Assembly (NCBI GenBank): GCA_021770825.1
Contig: JAETQD010000007.1
Span: 62,001 to 126,000, forward strand
Direction of reading: 5' to 3'
Origin: Clostridium sp.
Lineage (GTDB): Bacteria; Bacillota; Clostridia; Lachnospirales; Lachnospiraceae
DNA length: 64,000 nucleotides
In this document: positions 53,499-63,647 of the stretch, one piece after another
Numbering within the stretch: position 1 is the first letter of the stretch
How the letters are laid out: each line of letters starts with the position of its first letter
Position numbers and translations under genes: made by a program
The notes under the pieces: model-generated
What the model was told of the DNA's origin: nothing
Database searches by the model: none
The model's input: only the letters and a program-made list of their open reading frames with translations

Positions 53499-53693
53499 TT
53501 ACTGCTCCACAGCAGAGAAGCCCAGATCATCTAAAATCTCAACGGTTTTCTTCTCGCAGTTTGCACAGCCCTCGATGGTGACGGTCTTGGTTGCCAGGTC
53601 CACCTTATGCTCGATGGAAGCGGCCTCCAGGGCCTTATGGATTCTTGCTACGCAGCCTTCACACATCATTTCTTCGCACTTATACGTTTTCAT
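53499..53693 (-). CDS. Small heavy-metal-associated (CopZ-like) protein
   Basis: A 64-residue ferredoxin-like HMA protein with the metal-binding motif MMCEGCVARI (Cys11, Cys14) and an extra CxxC (GCANCEKK, Cys43/Cys46) that classical CopZ lacks. CopZ proteins carry copper(I) to the CopA pump. It is the last gene of copA-csoR-copZ, so copper is the likely metal. Confidence 0.8.
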   Translation of the reverse strand: MKTYKCEEMMCEGCVARIHKALEAASIEHKVDLATKTVTIEGCANCEKKTVEILDDLGFSAVEQ

Positions 53694-53706
53694 GGTTTGT
53701 TCTCCT

Positions 53707-54033
53707 TTACATCATTTTTTTGATGGTCTCGCAGAGCTCTGCGATGGCCTCATCTTCCTTGCCGTTTTTAATATCCTCCACCACACAGGATTTGATGTGG
53801 TTGGACAATAACACCTTGCAGAAGCCGTTCAATGCCGACTGGATTGCCGATACCTGTACCAGAATGTCCGTACAGTACCGTTCCTCCTGTACCATGGCTT
53901 TAATCCCCCGCACCTGGCCTTCGATGCGGTTCAAACGGTTCATCAGGTCCTTTTCTTCTTTGGGATCACGGTGTTTATGCCTGCACTGGCATTCGTCTCC
54001 CATACTGTTTTGTTCCATCTTTTTATCTTCCAA
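53707..54033 (-). CDS. csoR: CsoR-family copper-sensing repressor
   Basis: A 108-residue all-helical repressor. The core holds the copper-binding triad Cys54, His79 and Cys83 (YCTDIL, then SNHIKSC); the 25- and 4-residue spacings equal those of Bacillus CsoR (45-70-74). The helix NRLNRIEGQVRGIKAMV is the family signature. A cysteine/histidine-rich N-terminal tail (CQCRHKHRD) is extra. Copper binding releases DNA. The likely operator is 56394-56410, ahead of copA. Confidence 0.9.
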   Translation of the reverse strand: MEDKKMEQNSMGDECQCRHKHRDPKEEKDLMNRLNRIEGQVRGIKAMVQEERYCTDILVQVSAIQSALNGFCKVLLSNHIKSCVVEDIKNGKEDEAIAELCETIKKMM

Positions 54034-54111
54034 CTTCCGTTTTCCTCCTCATCCAGATTCCGGCCAGCCCGTTGTCCTGAGGCTGCAACGGTTCCATGCT
54101 TTCACAGTTAC

Positions 54112-56376
54112 CTAAAGTTTCAGCTTTCTGAGCCTTAAGGCGTTGCTTACCACGCACACGGAGCTCAAAGACATGGCAAATCCGCCGATCATGGGGCTCA
54201 ATAACGGTCCCCCAAACAAATGGAGCACTCCGGCCGCCACGGGGATTCCCAGCGAATTGTAGAAAAAGGCCCAGAACAGGTTCTGCTTTACATTCCGGAT
54301 TGTGGCACGGCTTAATTTGATGGCCCTGCACACATCCATAAGATCGGACTTCATTAACACCATATCCCCGGACTCCAGGGCAATATCGCTTCCGGAGCCG
54401 ATGGCCGTACCCAGGTCCGCCTGAATCAGGGCCGGGGCATCGTTGATGCCGTCTCCCACCATCATAACAGTTTTTCCCTTTGACTGCAAGTCGGAAATCA
54501 CGTTCATCTTCTGGTCCGGCAGCACATCGGCGATCACATGATCCAGATGTGCCTGCTGCCCGATGTATTCGGCAGTCCTCTTATTGTCGCCTGTCAGCAT
54601 GTAGACATCCAGTCCCAGCCTCTTTAACTCGTCAATGGCTGCAATGCTGGTCTCCTTTATGGTATCGGCCACGCCAATGATTCCTGCGGCCTTTTTATCT
54701 GCCAGAACAAACATGGGCGTCTTACCCTGGGCGCTCATTTTCTCAGCCGCTTCAAAATATGGCTCAAAGGCCTCCGTTCCGCCCTGGCTTTCCAACAGGC
54801 GGCGGTTTCCGATGGCGACGGTTTTTCCCTCCAGCACGGCGGTGATTCCCTGCCCGGTCACACTTTCAAAACCTCCGGTGGGAAGTTCATATAAATCCAG
54901 GTCCTTTTCACCGGCACACTCCACAATGGCCGCTCCAAGGGGGTGCTCCGATGCCTTTTCACAGCTTGCCGCAATCTTTAAAAGTTCGTCTTCCGTCATG
55001 TCCTTGGCAGGGAGAATGTCTGTCACCTTAGGTTTTCCTTCGGTGATGGTTCCTGTCTTATCAAACACAACCGTATCCACCTTCTGGCCAATTTCCAGGG
55101 CCTCGCCGCTCTTAATGAGAATTCCATGTCCGGCGCCCACTCCGGTTCCCACCATGATGGCTGTGGGTGTGGCCAGTCCCAGAGCGCATGGGCAGGCAAT
55201 CACCAGGACAGATACAAAAATCGTAAGCACAAAGGAAATATCCTGACCGCCCACAATCCACCATAACAGGGCTGCCACGGCGGCGATGGTCATGACCGTG
55301 GGAACGAAGATTCCGGCCACCCGGTCCGCCAGCTTGGAGATGGGGGCCTTTTTGCCCTGGGCATCCTCCATCATACGGACGATCTTGGAAAGGGTGGTGT
55401 CCTGTCCCACTCTTGTGACTTTAATTTCCATGGCTCCGTTGTAGTTGACGCTTCCTCCGATCAGTTCATCCCCGGGACCCTTTTCCACGGGAATGCTCTC
55501 TCCGGTCAGCATGGACTCGTCCACGCTGCTGCTTCCTTCCACCACAATACCATCCAGGGGTACCCGGCTGCCGGGCTTAATGAGAATGTGCTGGCCCGCA
55601 GCCACGGTGTCGGTGGCCACCTCATGTTCCGTGCCGTTTTCCAAAAGAATGGCCGTATCCGGCGCCAGCTCCATGAGTTTTCGGATGGCCTCGGAGGTCT
55701 TTCCCTTGCTGCGGCCCTCCATGTATTTTCCAACCATAACCAAAGTCACCACAACGGCGGCCGACTCATAGTAGAGCTCATGGGCTGCCATAGGATTGGA
55801 AAATACCTGCACGGTCTTTACAAGGCTGTACAGGAATGCGCTTCCCGTACCTACGGCCACCAGGGAATCCATGTTGGGATTTCCCTTCACAAGGGCCTTT
55901 AAACCTCCGGTGTAAAACTTCTGTCCTGCAATGAGAACGGGAATAGTTAAGAACAATTGAATCAGTGTAAAATTCACGGGATTTTCGTGCATATCGATGA
56001 TGGAGGGCAGGGGAAGGCCGCCGGGCACCATATGACCCATGGCAATATATAAAAGGGGAACCGCAAAGCAGATGGCGACCACCAGCCTGTGGAAGCTCTT
56101 TTTTAAGTTCTCCTCCTGTTTGGCAAACAACTCTTCCTCTTCCTTCTTCACATCACGCTCCGGCGCCGCCAGAATTGCCTTGAATCCGGCCCGCTCCACC
56201 TTTTCCTCGATCATGGTCTGGGTGACTTTAGCTTCGTCATAGGTGATGGTCATTTTCGCCGTGGTCAGGTTGACGCTGCTGTTTTCCACGCCCTCGATTT
56301 TTCTTGTAACACGCTCCACCGCACTGGAGCAGGCGGCGCATGACATACCTTCAATGTTATATACTTCTGTCTTCAT
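54112..56376 (-). CDS. copA: Copper-exporting P1B-type ATPase CopA
   Basis: A 754-residue heavy-metal P-type ATPase. One N-terminal HMA domain has GMSCAACSSAV (Cys13/Cys16), and eight membrane segments are expected. The transport motif is CPC (IACPCALGLATPTAIM), the phosphorylation site DKTGTITEGKP, the actuator segment LTGESIPVEKG and the hinge GDGINDAPAL. It exports Cu(I). It heads the copper operon under a CsoR-type operator; the three genes are in the order copA-csoR-copZ. Confidence 0.95.
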   Translation of the reverse strand: MKTEVYNIEGMSCAACSSAVERVTRKIEGVENSSVNLTTAKMTITYDEAKVTQTMIEEKVERAGFKAILAAPERDVKKEEEELFAKQEENLKKSFHRLVVAICFAVPLLYIAMGHMVPGGLPLPSIIDMHENPVNFTLIQLFLTIPVLIAGQKFYTGGLKALVKGNPNMDSLVAVGTGSAFLYSLVKTVQVFSNPMAAHELYYESAAVVVTLVMVGKYMEGRSKGKTSEAIRKLMELAPDTAILLENGTEHEVATDTVAAGQHILIKPGSRVPLDGIVVEGSSSVDESMLTGESIPVEKGPGDELIGGSVNYNGAMEIKVTRVGQDTTLSKIVRMMEDAQGKKAPISKLADRVAGIFVPTVMTIAAVAALLWWIVGGQDISFVLTIFVSVLVIACPCALGLATPTAIMVGTGVGAGHGILIKSGEALEIGQKVDTVVFDKTGTITEGKPKVTDILPAKDMTEDELLKIAASCEKASEHPLGAAIVECAGEKDLDLYELPTGGFESVTGQGITAVLEGKTVAIGNRRLLESQGGTEAFEPYFEAAEKMSAQGKTPMFVLADKKAAGIIGVADTIKETSIAAIDELKRLGLDVYMLTGDNKRTAEYIGQQAHLDHVIADVLPDQKMNVISDLQSKGKTVMMVGDGINDAPALIQADLGTAIGSGSDIALESGDMVLMKSDLMDVCRAIKLSRATIRNVKQNLFWAFFYNSLGIPVAAGVLHLFGGPLLSPMIGGFAMSLSSVCVVSNALRLRKLKL

Positions 56377-56393
56377 GCCGTTTCGTCCCTTCT

Positions 56394-56410
56394 ATACCCA
56401 TACCAGGTAT
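56394..56410 (-). promoter_or_regulatory. CsoR-type operator ahead of copA
   Basis: ATACC-(7)-GGTAT, a pseudo-palindrome with the pattern of copper-CsoR boxes, directly downstream of the copA -10 element and 17 bases before the ATG. Confidence 0.65.
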
Positions 56411-56416
56411 ATCTAT

Positions 56417-56444
56417 ATAATAGCATGGTTTTCCTGTTTGTCAA
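56417..56444 (-). promoter_or_regulatory. Sigma-A promoter of the copper operon
   Basis: Minus strand: TTGACA, 16-base spacer, TATTAT, immediately before the CsoR-type box. Confidence 0.7.
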
Positions 56445-56452
56445 GGGCTTAT

Positions 56453-56492
56453 GGAAAAAACCCGGTATTTTCCAAAGGAAGGAAAATACCGG
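56453..56492 (-). terminator. Intrinsic terminator after the surface-protein pseudogene
   Basis: Minus-strand RNA: CCGGTATTTTCC pairs exactly with GGAAAATACCGG across a seven-base loop and runs into GTTTTTTCC. Confidence 0.85.
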
Positions 56493-56511
56493 ACCCTGTA
56501 ATTATAATTAT

Positions 56512-59119
56512 TTACGGGATCCAAGCTCCGTCAGCTCCCACATGATCCCCGTCCGGAGTCGTTGTATCTGCGGCCATCGCTCCCAGAGGACCTCCTGCAG
56601 CAGTACTGAAGTAATACCATCTGCCGTCTATTTCATGCCAGCCTGTGTACATGAATCCCTGGGTTCCGTCTGAATGGGGATGCAGATAATACCAGTTTTC
56701 CCCATCCTTTTTCCATCCGGCTGCCATATAGCCGTCTGCATTGAAATAGTACCATTTTGTCACATTGTTCCAGCCCAATTCTGCCCATGTTCCAGCCGGC
56801 CATGTGCCGTCGTCGTACTTAAACCACCAGCCAGCTTCATCATGGACCCACTCTCCGGTCTTATTGGCTGTCATATCTTTATAGCTGCCGCCTTTGTTCC
56901 CGGCACCGGAGGACTTGGGCTTGCTGCTGCTTCCTGACTGGACCAGCTTGTCATTGGTAAAATTCAGGACAAATTCGCTCAAATGCCATGCTGTCACGGT
57001 AATAAACTGATCACTGCCCTCTTTTTCAATGGTGTACTGTCTTACCGGATCTCCTTCATGTTGCACGTTGGCGTAAGTGCTTTCCACGCCGGACGGAACC
57101 GGAAGCCGGAACCGGAAATTGGTTTTCTTTGTCATAATGCCGGAAGAAAGGTCAATGGGCTGTCTGGTTCCCTCTATGGGATTGCCCTCTGCATCCAGCA
57201 GGGTTTTATGTGCCGTAATCTCATACACCATGTGCTTGGGTGAAATCACTACACTTAAGATGCTGCCGTCCGCACTCAATTTTACAATGGGCTCGAATGT
57301 CACATCCTTTAACTGCTGTTCCAGGGAAATACTTACTTTCTCGCCTTCCTCTAAAAGCCCGTTGGCTTTCACTGCCGCGCCCAGATTTTCAATGGCCTTT
57401 TCATTTCCTGTTACGGCTCCATTGTCAGAGAGGGCGGTAACCGACTGCACTGCCTCATGGAAGCCTGCATCCATTTCCTCAGCGGTTACACCATCCGGCG
57501 CCGTAGGAGCTTTCAGTTCCTCCATATCCGGCAGCTTCACAACGGCAGTTCCGTCTTTGGCATCTGCATCGCCTGTGGTATCTGCGATGATGACCGGATA
57601 GGATACCAAAATGGTACCGCTGGGAAGTACGGCATCGATCACCGTATTCCCTGCCTTCTCGGCAGTTACCGTAAAGCTGTTGTCATCCTCAGATTACCGG
57701 ACCTGTGCCGCCTCATCATCCCTCACGGAAAACTCTGTGAAACTCATGTGGTCATAAAGAGTTCCAATTAAAGCCGGAGCTTTTATGGTTTTCTCCTTCG
57801 CATTCGTGGTATTCAGATATATGGTTTCACCAGAAAGTTTCGGCACAGTGATCCGGATGGTCTTCTCCGTATAGTCCTGACCGTTCTCCCCTGCCTTTGC
57901 AGGATATTCCATCCGGGCAGAAATGACCGCCGGTTCCCCATCCGCAGGCACATCAACGGCCATATACTCATTGTCATTTTCCAGAGCCTCCAAAGCTTCG
58001 CAGGCCTCATAGGTCTGCACCGTAATTCCAAGAGTCTCTGCTTCTCCGGAAACATTGGTGATGGCAGCGGATGCCTTGAATGGCTTTCCCAACTCTACGG
58101 ACTCGGGAACCGTAATCTCCATTTCCGGCGCCTCAACGGTGAAAGCAGCATTTCCTATGGACTCCGTTCCGTACATATCCGTGTATACCACCTGAACAGA
58201 TGCACTTCCAACTCCCGCCGCTTTGACCTTAAAGGTTTTTCCGCTGCTCTGCATTTCTTCTGCAACCACCGTATCGTCAATGGTCCATACATAGTCTGCA
58301 TTGCTCGCAGACGCCACCGCATCTGTATTGGCTGTAAATGTGATGGTATCTCCCATTTTTACCGCTGACGGATTCACGGAAACGGAGAAATCTCCGCCCA
58401 CACTGACAGTAATCTGAGTTTTTTCCGTCTTTCCTTCTGCGGTGTAGGATGCCGTAACCACAGCAGTTCCAATGTCATTTCCGGTTACCACAGCCTGAAA
58501 GGGATTTCCTTCCGCTGGCTGAACTGTCACAGCCGCCTCATTACTGCTGGTCCATACCACTCTCGCATTGTCCTTAATCAGGATGTCCCGATTGTCAATG
58601 GCTGTATAGCCAAAGCATCCATAAACATACCCCACCACAGCATTCCCGCCAATGGTGATCTTACTGTTCTCCACCAGCATGTCTCTGCATGTTTCGTAAG
58701 CTCCATTTCCTGATGTAATGGAGTAGTTGGCGATGACATTGTTTGCAGCTCCGCCGTTCATGACGATTTCAGAATCTTTGACATGATAATAGCTGGGTGC
58801 TGATTTACTGCCGCTGGATGAACCAATCAGATAGGTGACAGTTCCGCTGTTCATTGTGATTTTTCCCTGGTCCACGTCTCCTTCTTTGGAGCCTGCCACC
58901 ACGGCTGTTTTTGAGGATGCCATTTCAGTCCACTGATCCATGTCAGAAACATCTTCCGGATGGATATATGTGGTTCCTCCTACTTCTTCAATTACCACCG
59001 GGTTTCCGTTGGCATAATAGGTGGTAAGTCCGCTGTATGCGTTTGTGTCCACCGTAATGGCATTTTCTGCATCAGAATCCGGCAGTGCAAAAGATCTTAT
59101 GACAGAGGAGTTTTCTATG
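56512..59119 (-). pseudogene. Decayed choline-binding surface-protein gene (in-frame stop, no start)
   Basis: Two long stretches in the same frame are split only by a TAA at about 57694-57696. The upper part (down to 57697) carries repeats and Ig-like modules (for example SVNPSAVKMGDTITFTANTD and MEITVPESVELGKPFKASAA). The lower part has a further domain and C-terminal choline-binding repeats (GWWFKYDDGTWPAGTWAELG, GWKKDGENWYYLH, GWHEIDGRWYYFS). Joined, they would make roughly 870 residues. No signal peptide, RBS or start codon exists at the upper end, which abuts the polC terminator. It is therefore 5'-truncated and stop-interrupted; the lower part might still be made from an internal start. 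Confidence 0.82.
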
Positions 59120-59123
59120 CAGC

Positions 59124-59154
59124 GAAAGGAGACTGCCAAAAAACAGCAGTCTCC
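59124..59154 (-). terminator. Intrinsic terminator of polC
   Basis: Minus-strand RNA: GGAGACTGC pairs exactly with GCAGTCTCC around a ten-base T-rich loop and runs into TTTCGC, right after the polC stop. Confidence 0.75.
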
Positions 59155-59164
59155 CTCAGATGCT

Positions 59165-62100
59165 TTATAAATCAAACAGTGATAGCTGATTGGATTCCGG
59201 AAGCTCACCCAAAATTCCAAGCTCCCCCATCAGGTCGCAGATGGTCTTGCTGACCTTGGTGCGGTTTCTGAAGTCCTCCTTGGACAAAAACGGGCCGTCC
59301 TTGGCTGCCTCCTCGATGGAGTCCGCCGCCTTTTCTCCCAGACCGTCGATGCTGTTGATGGAGGGCATCAGCTTATTTCCAATGATCTGGAAATGTCTGG
59401 CCTTGGCCTTGTAGATGTCCATGGGAAGGAAGTCAAAGCCTCTGGCATACATTTCCTGGACAATCCGCATGTCCCTTAAGCTGTCCTGCTCCTTTTTGGA
59501 CAGGGTGTCGGCCCTCCTCTTATAGTCCGCCAGGTGATGTTCCAGCTTTTCCCGTCCCAGACACATGAGCTCATAGGAAAAGGCGCTGGCACGGATACTG
59601 AAAAAGGAGGCATAGTAGGCCAGGGGATAAAACACCTTACAGTAGGCAATCCGCCAGGCCATCATAACGTAGGCTGCCGCATGGGCTTTCGGGAACATGT
59701 ATTTGATCTTTTTACAGGACCAGATATACCAGTCCGGCACCCCGTGCTTTACCATCTCCGCTTCCCAGTCCGGCTTTAAGCCCTTGCCCTTTCGGACGGC
59801 CTCCATGATGGTGAAGGCAAGTCCCTCCTCAAGCCCCATCTGAATCAGATAGATCATAATATCGTCACGGGTACAGATGGCAGTCTGAATGGTAGCTTTT
59901 CCCTCCTGAATTAAGGTCTGGGCATTTCCAAGCCATACGTCGGTTCCATGGGCCAGTCCGGCTATGCGGACCAGGTCAGAAAAGTACTTGGGCTTGGTGT
60001 CTATGAGCATCTGCATGGCAAAATCCGTTCCGAACTCCGGAACGCCCAGAGCCCCCAGCTTGCAGCCGCCGATGTCCTCCGGCTTGATTCCCAGGGCATC
60101 AGTGCTCTGGAACAGGCTCATGACCTCCCTGGAATCCAGCGGAATATCCTTTACCGGGTCCAGGCCGATTAAGTCCTGAAGCATACGAATCATGGTGGGA
60201 TCATCGTGTCCCAGAATATCAAGCTTTAAAAGGTTGTGGTCAATGGAGTGGTAATCAAAGTGGGTGGTGATGGTCTTGGTGGTCATGTCGTTGGCGGGAT
60301 GCTGCACCGGAGTGAAGGAGTAGATCATCTCTCCCAAAGGCAGTACCACGATTCCGCCGGGATGCTGGCCTGTGGTGCGCCTGACGCCCACGCAGCCCTG
60401 GACAATCCGGTTGATTTCGCAGTTTCTCTTCCGCTCTCCATGCTCTTCAAAATAGTTTTTCACGTATCCGAAGGCCGTCTTGTCCGCCAGGGTACCGATG
60501 GTTCCGGCCCGGAAGGTCTGGCCCTTGCCGAAGATTACCTCGGTGTAGTCGTGGGCCCGGCTCTGGTACTCTCCGGAGAAGTTTAAGTCGATATCCGGCT
60601 CCTTATCCCCCTTAAAGCCCAGAAAGGTCTCGAAGGGAATGTCGAAGCCGTCCTTGGTCAGGGGATGTCCGCAGACCGGGCAGAGCTTATCCGGCATGTC
60701 ACATCCGGCCATGCCGCTGTACTTTTTCACTTCCTCCGAATCGAAATCATAATAATGGCATTTGGTACAGTAGTAATGGGGGCTTAAGGGGTTTACCTCC
60801 GTGATACCGGACATGGTCGCCACGAAGGAGGAGCCCACGGAGCCACGGGAGCCCACCAGATAGCCGTCCTCGTTGGACTTCCACACCAGTTTCTGTGCAA
60901 TAATATACATCACCGCAAAGCCGTTGGAAATAATGGAGTTAAGCTCCTTTTCCAGGCGGTCCACAACGATTTTCGGAAGATTTTCCCCGTACATCTCATG
61001 GGCGCGGTTGTAGCAGATATTTCTTAAGGTCTCATCGGAATTTTCAATGACCGGGGGACACTTATCGGGCCGCACCGGGGCGATGGGCTCGCACATGTCG
61101 GCAATTTTCCTGGTGTTTGTGACCACCACCTCATAGGCCTTGTCGCTTCCCAGGTATTCAAACTCCGAAAGCATTTCCTCTGTGGTCCGCAAAAACAGCG
61201 GAGCCTGGTCATCGCTGTCCTTAAAGCCCTGTCCGGCCATGAGAATCCGCCTGTAAATCTCGTCCTCCGGGTCCAGGAAATGGACATCGCAGGTGGCGCA
61301 GACCGGTTTTCCGAACTGCTCTCCCAGTCTTATGATCTTCCGGTTGATGTTTTTTAAGTCCTCCACGGAATTTACCGTACTTTTTTCGTCCCTCAGCATG
61401 AACATGTCGTTTCCCAGGGGCTGAATTTCCAGATAGTCATAAAACCGCACCAGCCGCTGAAGCTCCGCATCGGTTCCTCCCCTTAAAATGGCCTGGTAAA
61501 GCTCTCCGGCCTCACAGGCGGAGCCGATGATTAAGCCCTCCCGGTACTGGCTCAGCAGGCTTTTGGGAATTCTTGGACGTCTCTGGAAAAACCGCACATG
61601 GGACCAGGACACCAGACGGTACAGATTGACCCGGCCCAGATCATTCTTGGCCAGAATAATCACATGATGGGTGGGCATCTTCATGATCGCTGCATCGTCC
61701 GCCTTATTAAAGACGTTCAAATCGTCCAGGGTCTTCATGTCATGCCGGGTTTTCAGCATCTCCACAAACTTTAAAAAGATTCCGGCCGTGGCCTCCGCAT
61801 CGTCCACAGCCCGGTGGTGATTCTCCAGAGATACCCCAAGGGCCTTTGCCACCGTGTCCAGCTTATAGCGGTTTAAGTTTGGAAGAAGGGCCCTGGCCAG
61901 GGTCACCGTGTCCATGACCGTGGGGTCAAAGGTATCCCCCAGCACGGACGCATTGTGGCTTATGAAGCTCACATCGAAGGAGGCATTGTGGGCCACCAAA
62001 ACGGCTCCTTTGGAAAATTCCAGGAACTTCGGCAGAATCACCTCGATGTTCGGCGCGTCCATGACCATGGCGTCGTTGATTCCTGTCAGCCGCTCAATTT

Positions 62101-63646
62101 CAAAGGGAATGGGAACTTCGGGGTTCACAAACTCGTCCATCCGGTCCACGATCTGGCCGTCCGTCACCTTCACGGCGCCGATTTCGATAATTTTGTTTTT
62201 GGTGGGGGAAAATCCTGTGGTCTCAATATCGAAGACCACAAAGGTTCCGTCCAGGCTCTGGTTTCTGGAGTTTTCAACGATTTCTTTCATATCGTCCACC
62301 AGATACCCCTCCACGCCGTAAATCACCTTGAAGGTATCGCTCTTATCCAGAGCATGGTTGGCATCAGGGAAGGCCTGGACGCAGCCATGGTCCGTGACGG
62401 CAAGGGCAGGCATGCCCCATTTTTTGGCCCGCTTAATGATGTCCTTCACCTCGGAAACGCCGTCCATGTCGCTCATTTTTGTATGGCAGTGGAGCTCCAC
62501 CCGCTTCACCGGAGCGTTGTCCTCTCTCTTGGAGGTGAAATCCTCACACTTTTTGATTCCCACAATGGAACCGACGGTCAGCTCGCCGTCAAAACGGTCA
62601 ATGGTGGTGATTCCCTTTATGCGGATGAAATTCCCCTCTTTTACGGCTCCGTCTGCATCGGCCTCCTGGTCCTCCCTTAAAAACATCTTGATGGTGATGC
62701 TGTCGGTGAAGTCCGTCAGATCGAAAATCAGCAGCTTCTTTCCGCTCTTTAATTCTCTCTTTTCTGCATGGATGATCTTACCGCGGAGAATGACCTCGCC
62801 GATCTCTCCGGCAATCTCATGGATGTCTGTGGTCTCTCCGTCAAAATCACGGCCAAACAGCACATCGGGATTCTCCGACTTCCGGTATGGCATTCTGCCG
62901 CCCTCCCGGCCGCCGCTGTTAAATCCAGATCCGCCGCTTTTTGGAGCGCCGCCAAAGGATTTTCCTTTCTCTCCAAAGGTCTTTTTGGAAAATTCCTTTG
63001 GCGGTCCCGGCTGCTTCGGCTGCTTTGGCTGCTTCGACTGGTTCGGTGTTTTTGCAGGAACCTCCGGGGGCAAAGGGGCATCGGCAGTGACCATAACAGG
63101 CTCAAACACCTCCATGGCTTCCTCTTTGGCTTCTTCCTTCTCTCTCTCGAAGAAATGAAATTTCACCTCTGCCGGAAGGCCGCACCGCTCTGCAAAAATC
63201 TTTTCCAGAACACGTGCCACTTCCCTGGAGCGCTCCCGGTAAATCATGTTGTCCTCGATGGCCATGACCATGGTATCCTCAGCCGTAAATTCTGTTTTGG
63301 CTTTTCGTAAGATGTTGTACTCGATCATGCCGAACTGCTTAAATTCCATGAGAATGCTGTCCTTATAGACATCGTACAGCTTTTTTGGCGTATACTGGGC
63401 CGAAAGGCGGTATTTCTCCTGGATTTTCACACGGAGCGGGCGGCCTGGGAACAACTGCTTTGCAATGCCCTCTTCCATGCTGTAAATATTCTTTTTATGT
63501 ATCAGCCTGGGACTTACAATATAAATACGAAGAGAGCTTCTGTCCTTCGGCATGGCAACCTTCTCCACCATGACAAGCTTCAGAAGCTCCTTAAGCTCCT
63601 CACCGATATGTAAGCCCGGAAATACTTCCAGAAACGGTTTTTCCAT
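59165..63646 (-). CDS. polC: DNA polymerase III alpha subunit PolC (Gram-positive type)
   Basis: A 1493-residue PolC, the leading replicative polymerase of low-GC Gram-positives. In order: N-terminal domains with a lysine/proline-rich linker (about 200-240, NQSKQPKQPKQP), an OB-fold, a PHP domain (LAVTDHGCVQAFPDANHAL) split by the 3'-5' exonuclease (FDIETTGFSP, HNASFDVSFI, HRAVDDAEATA), a zinc site (CTKCHYYD and CPVCGHPL) and the polymerase palm with PDIDLNFSGEYQSRAHDY. The ATG at 63646 lies one base after the ispG stop, with AGGGAT ahead; extension to 63817 would lie inside ispG. Confidence 0.96.
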   Translation of the reverse strand: MEKPFLEVFPGLHIGEELKELLKLVMVEKVAMPKDRSSLRIYIVSPRLIHKKNIYSMEEGIAKQLFPGRPLRVKIQEKYRLSAQYTPKKLYDVYKDSILMEFKQFGMIEYNILRKAKTEFTAEDTMVMAIEDNMIYRERSREVARVLEKIFAERCGLPAEVKFHFFEREKEEAKEEAMEVFEPVMVTADAPLPPEVPAKTPNQSKQPKQPKQPGPPKEFSKKTFGEKGKSFGGAPKSGGSGFNSGGREGGRMPYRKSENPDVLFGRDFDGETTDIHEIAGEIGEVILRGKIIHAEKRELKSGKKLLIFDLTDFTDSITIKMFLREDQEADADGAVKEGNFIRIKGITTIDRFDGELTVGSIVGIKKCEDFTSKREDNAPVKRVELHCHTKMSDMDGVSEVKDIIKRAKKWGMPALAVTDHGCVQAFPDANHALDKSDTFKVIYGVEGYLVDDMKEIVENSRNQSLDGTFVVFDIETTGFSPTKNKIIEIGAVKVTDGQIVDRMDEFVNPEVPIPFEIERLTGINDAMVMDAPNIEVILPKFLEFSKGAVLVAHNASFDVSFISHNASVLGDTFDPTVMDTVTLARALLPNLNRYKLDTVAKALGVSLENHHRAVDDAEATAGIFLKFVEMLKTRHDMKTLDDLNVFNKADDAAIMKMPTHHVIILAKNDLGRVNLYRLVSWSHVRFFQRRPRIPKSLLSQYREGLIIGSACEAGELYQAILRGGTDAELQRLVRFYDYLEIQPLGNDMFMLRDEKSTVNSVEDLKNINRKIIRLGEQFGKPVCATCDVHFLDPEDEIYRRILMAGQGFKDSDDQAPLFLRTTEEMLSEFEYLGSDKAYEVVVTNTRKIADMCEPIAPVRPDKCPPVIENSDETLRNICYNRAHEMYGENLPKIVVDRLEKELNSIISNGFAVMYIIAQKLVWKSNEDGYLVGSRGSVGSSFVATMSGITEVNPLSPHYYCTKCHYYDFDSEEVKKYSGMAGCDMPDKLCPVCGHPLTKDGFDIPFETFLGFKGDKEPDIDLNFSGEYQSRAHDYTEVIFGKGQTFRAGTIGTLADKTAFGYVKNYFEEHGERKRNCEINRIVQGCVGVRRTTGQHPGGIVVLPLGEMIYSFTPVQHPANDMTTKTITTHFDYHSIDHNLLKLDILGHDDPTMIRMLQDLIGLDPVKDIPLDSREVMSLFQSTDALGIKPEDIGGCKLGALGVPEFGTDFAMQMLIDTKPKYFSDLVRIAGLAHGTDVWLGNAQTLIQEGKATIQTAICTRDDIMIYLIQMGLEEGLAFTIMEAVRKGKGLKPDWEAEMVKHGVPDWYIWSCKKIKYMFPKAHAAAYVMMAWRIAYCKVFYPLAYYASFFSIRASAFSYELMCLGREKLEHHLADYKRRADTLSKKEQDSLRDMRIVQEMYARGFDFLPMDIYKAKARHFQIIGNKLMPSINSIDGLGEKAADSIEEAAKDGPFLSKEDFRNRTKVSKTICDLMGELGILGELPESNQLSLFDL

Positions 63647-63647
63647 C

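Noticed and set aside
54023-54331. Minus-strand ORF overlapping the 3' end of copA
   Set aside because: It lies in another frame of copA and has no ribosome-binding site or family resemblance.
62940-63060. Repeat-like lysine/proline stretch in polC
   Set aside because: It is a flexible linker between N-terminal PolC domains and is in frame with the rest.
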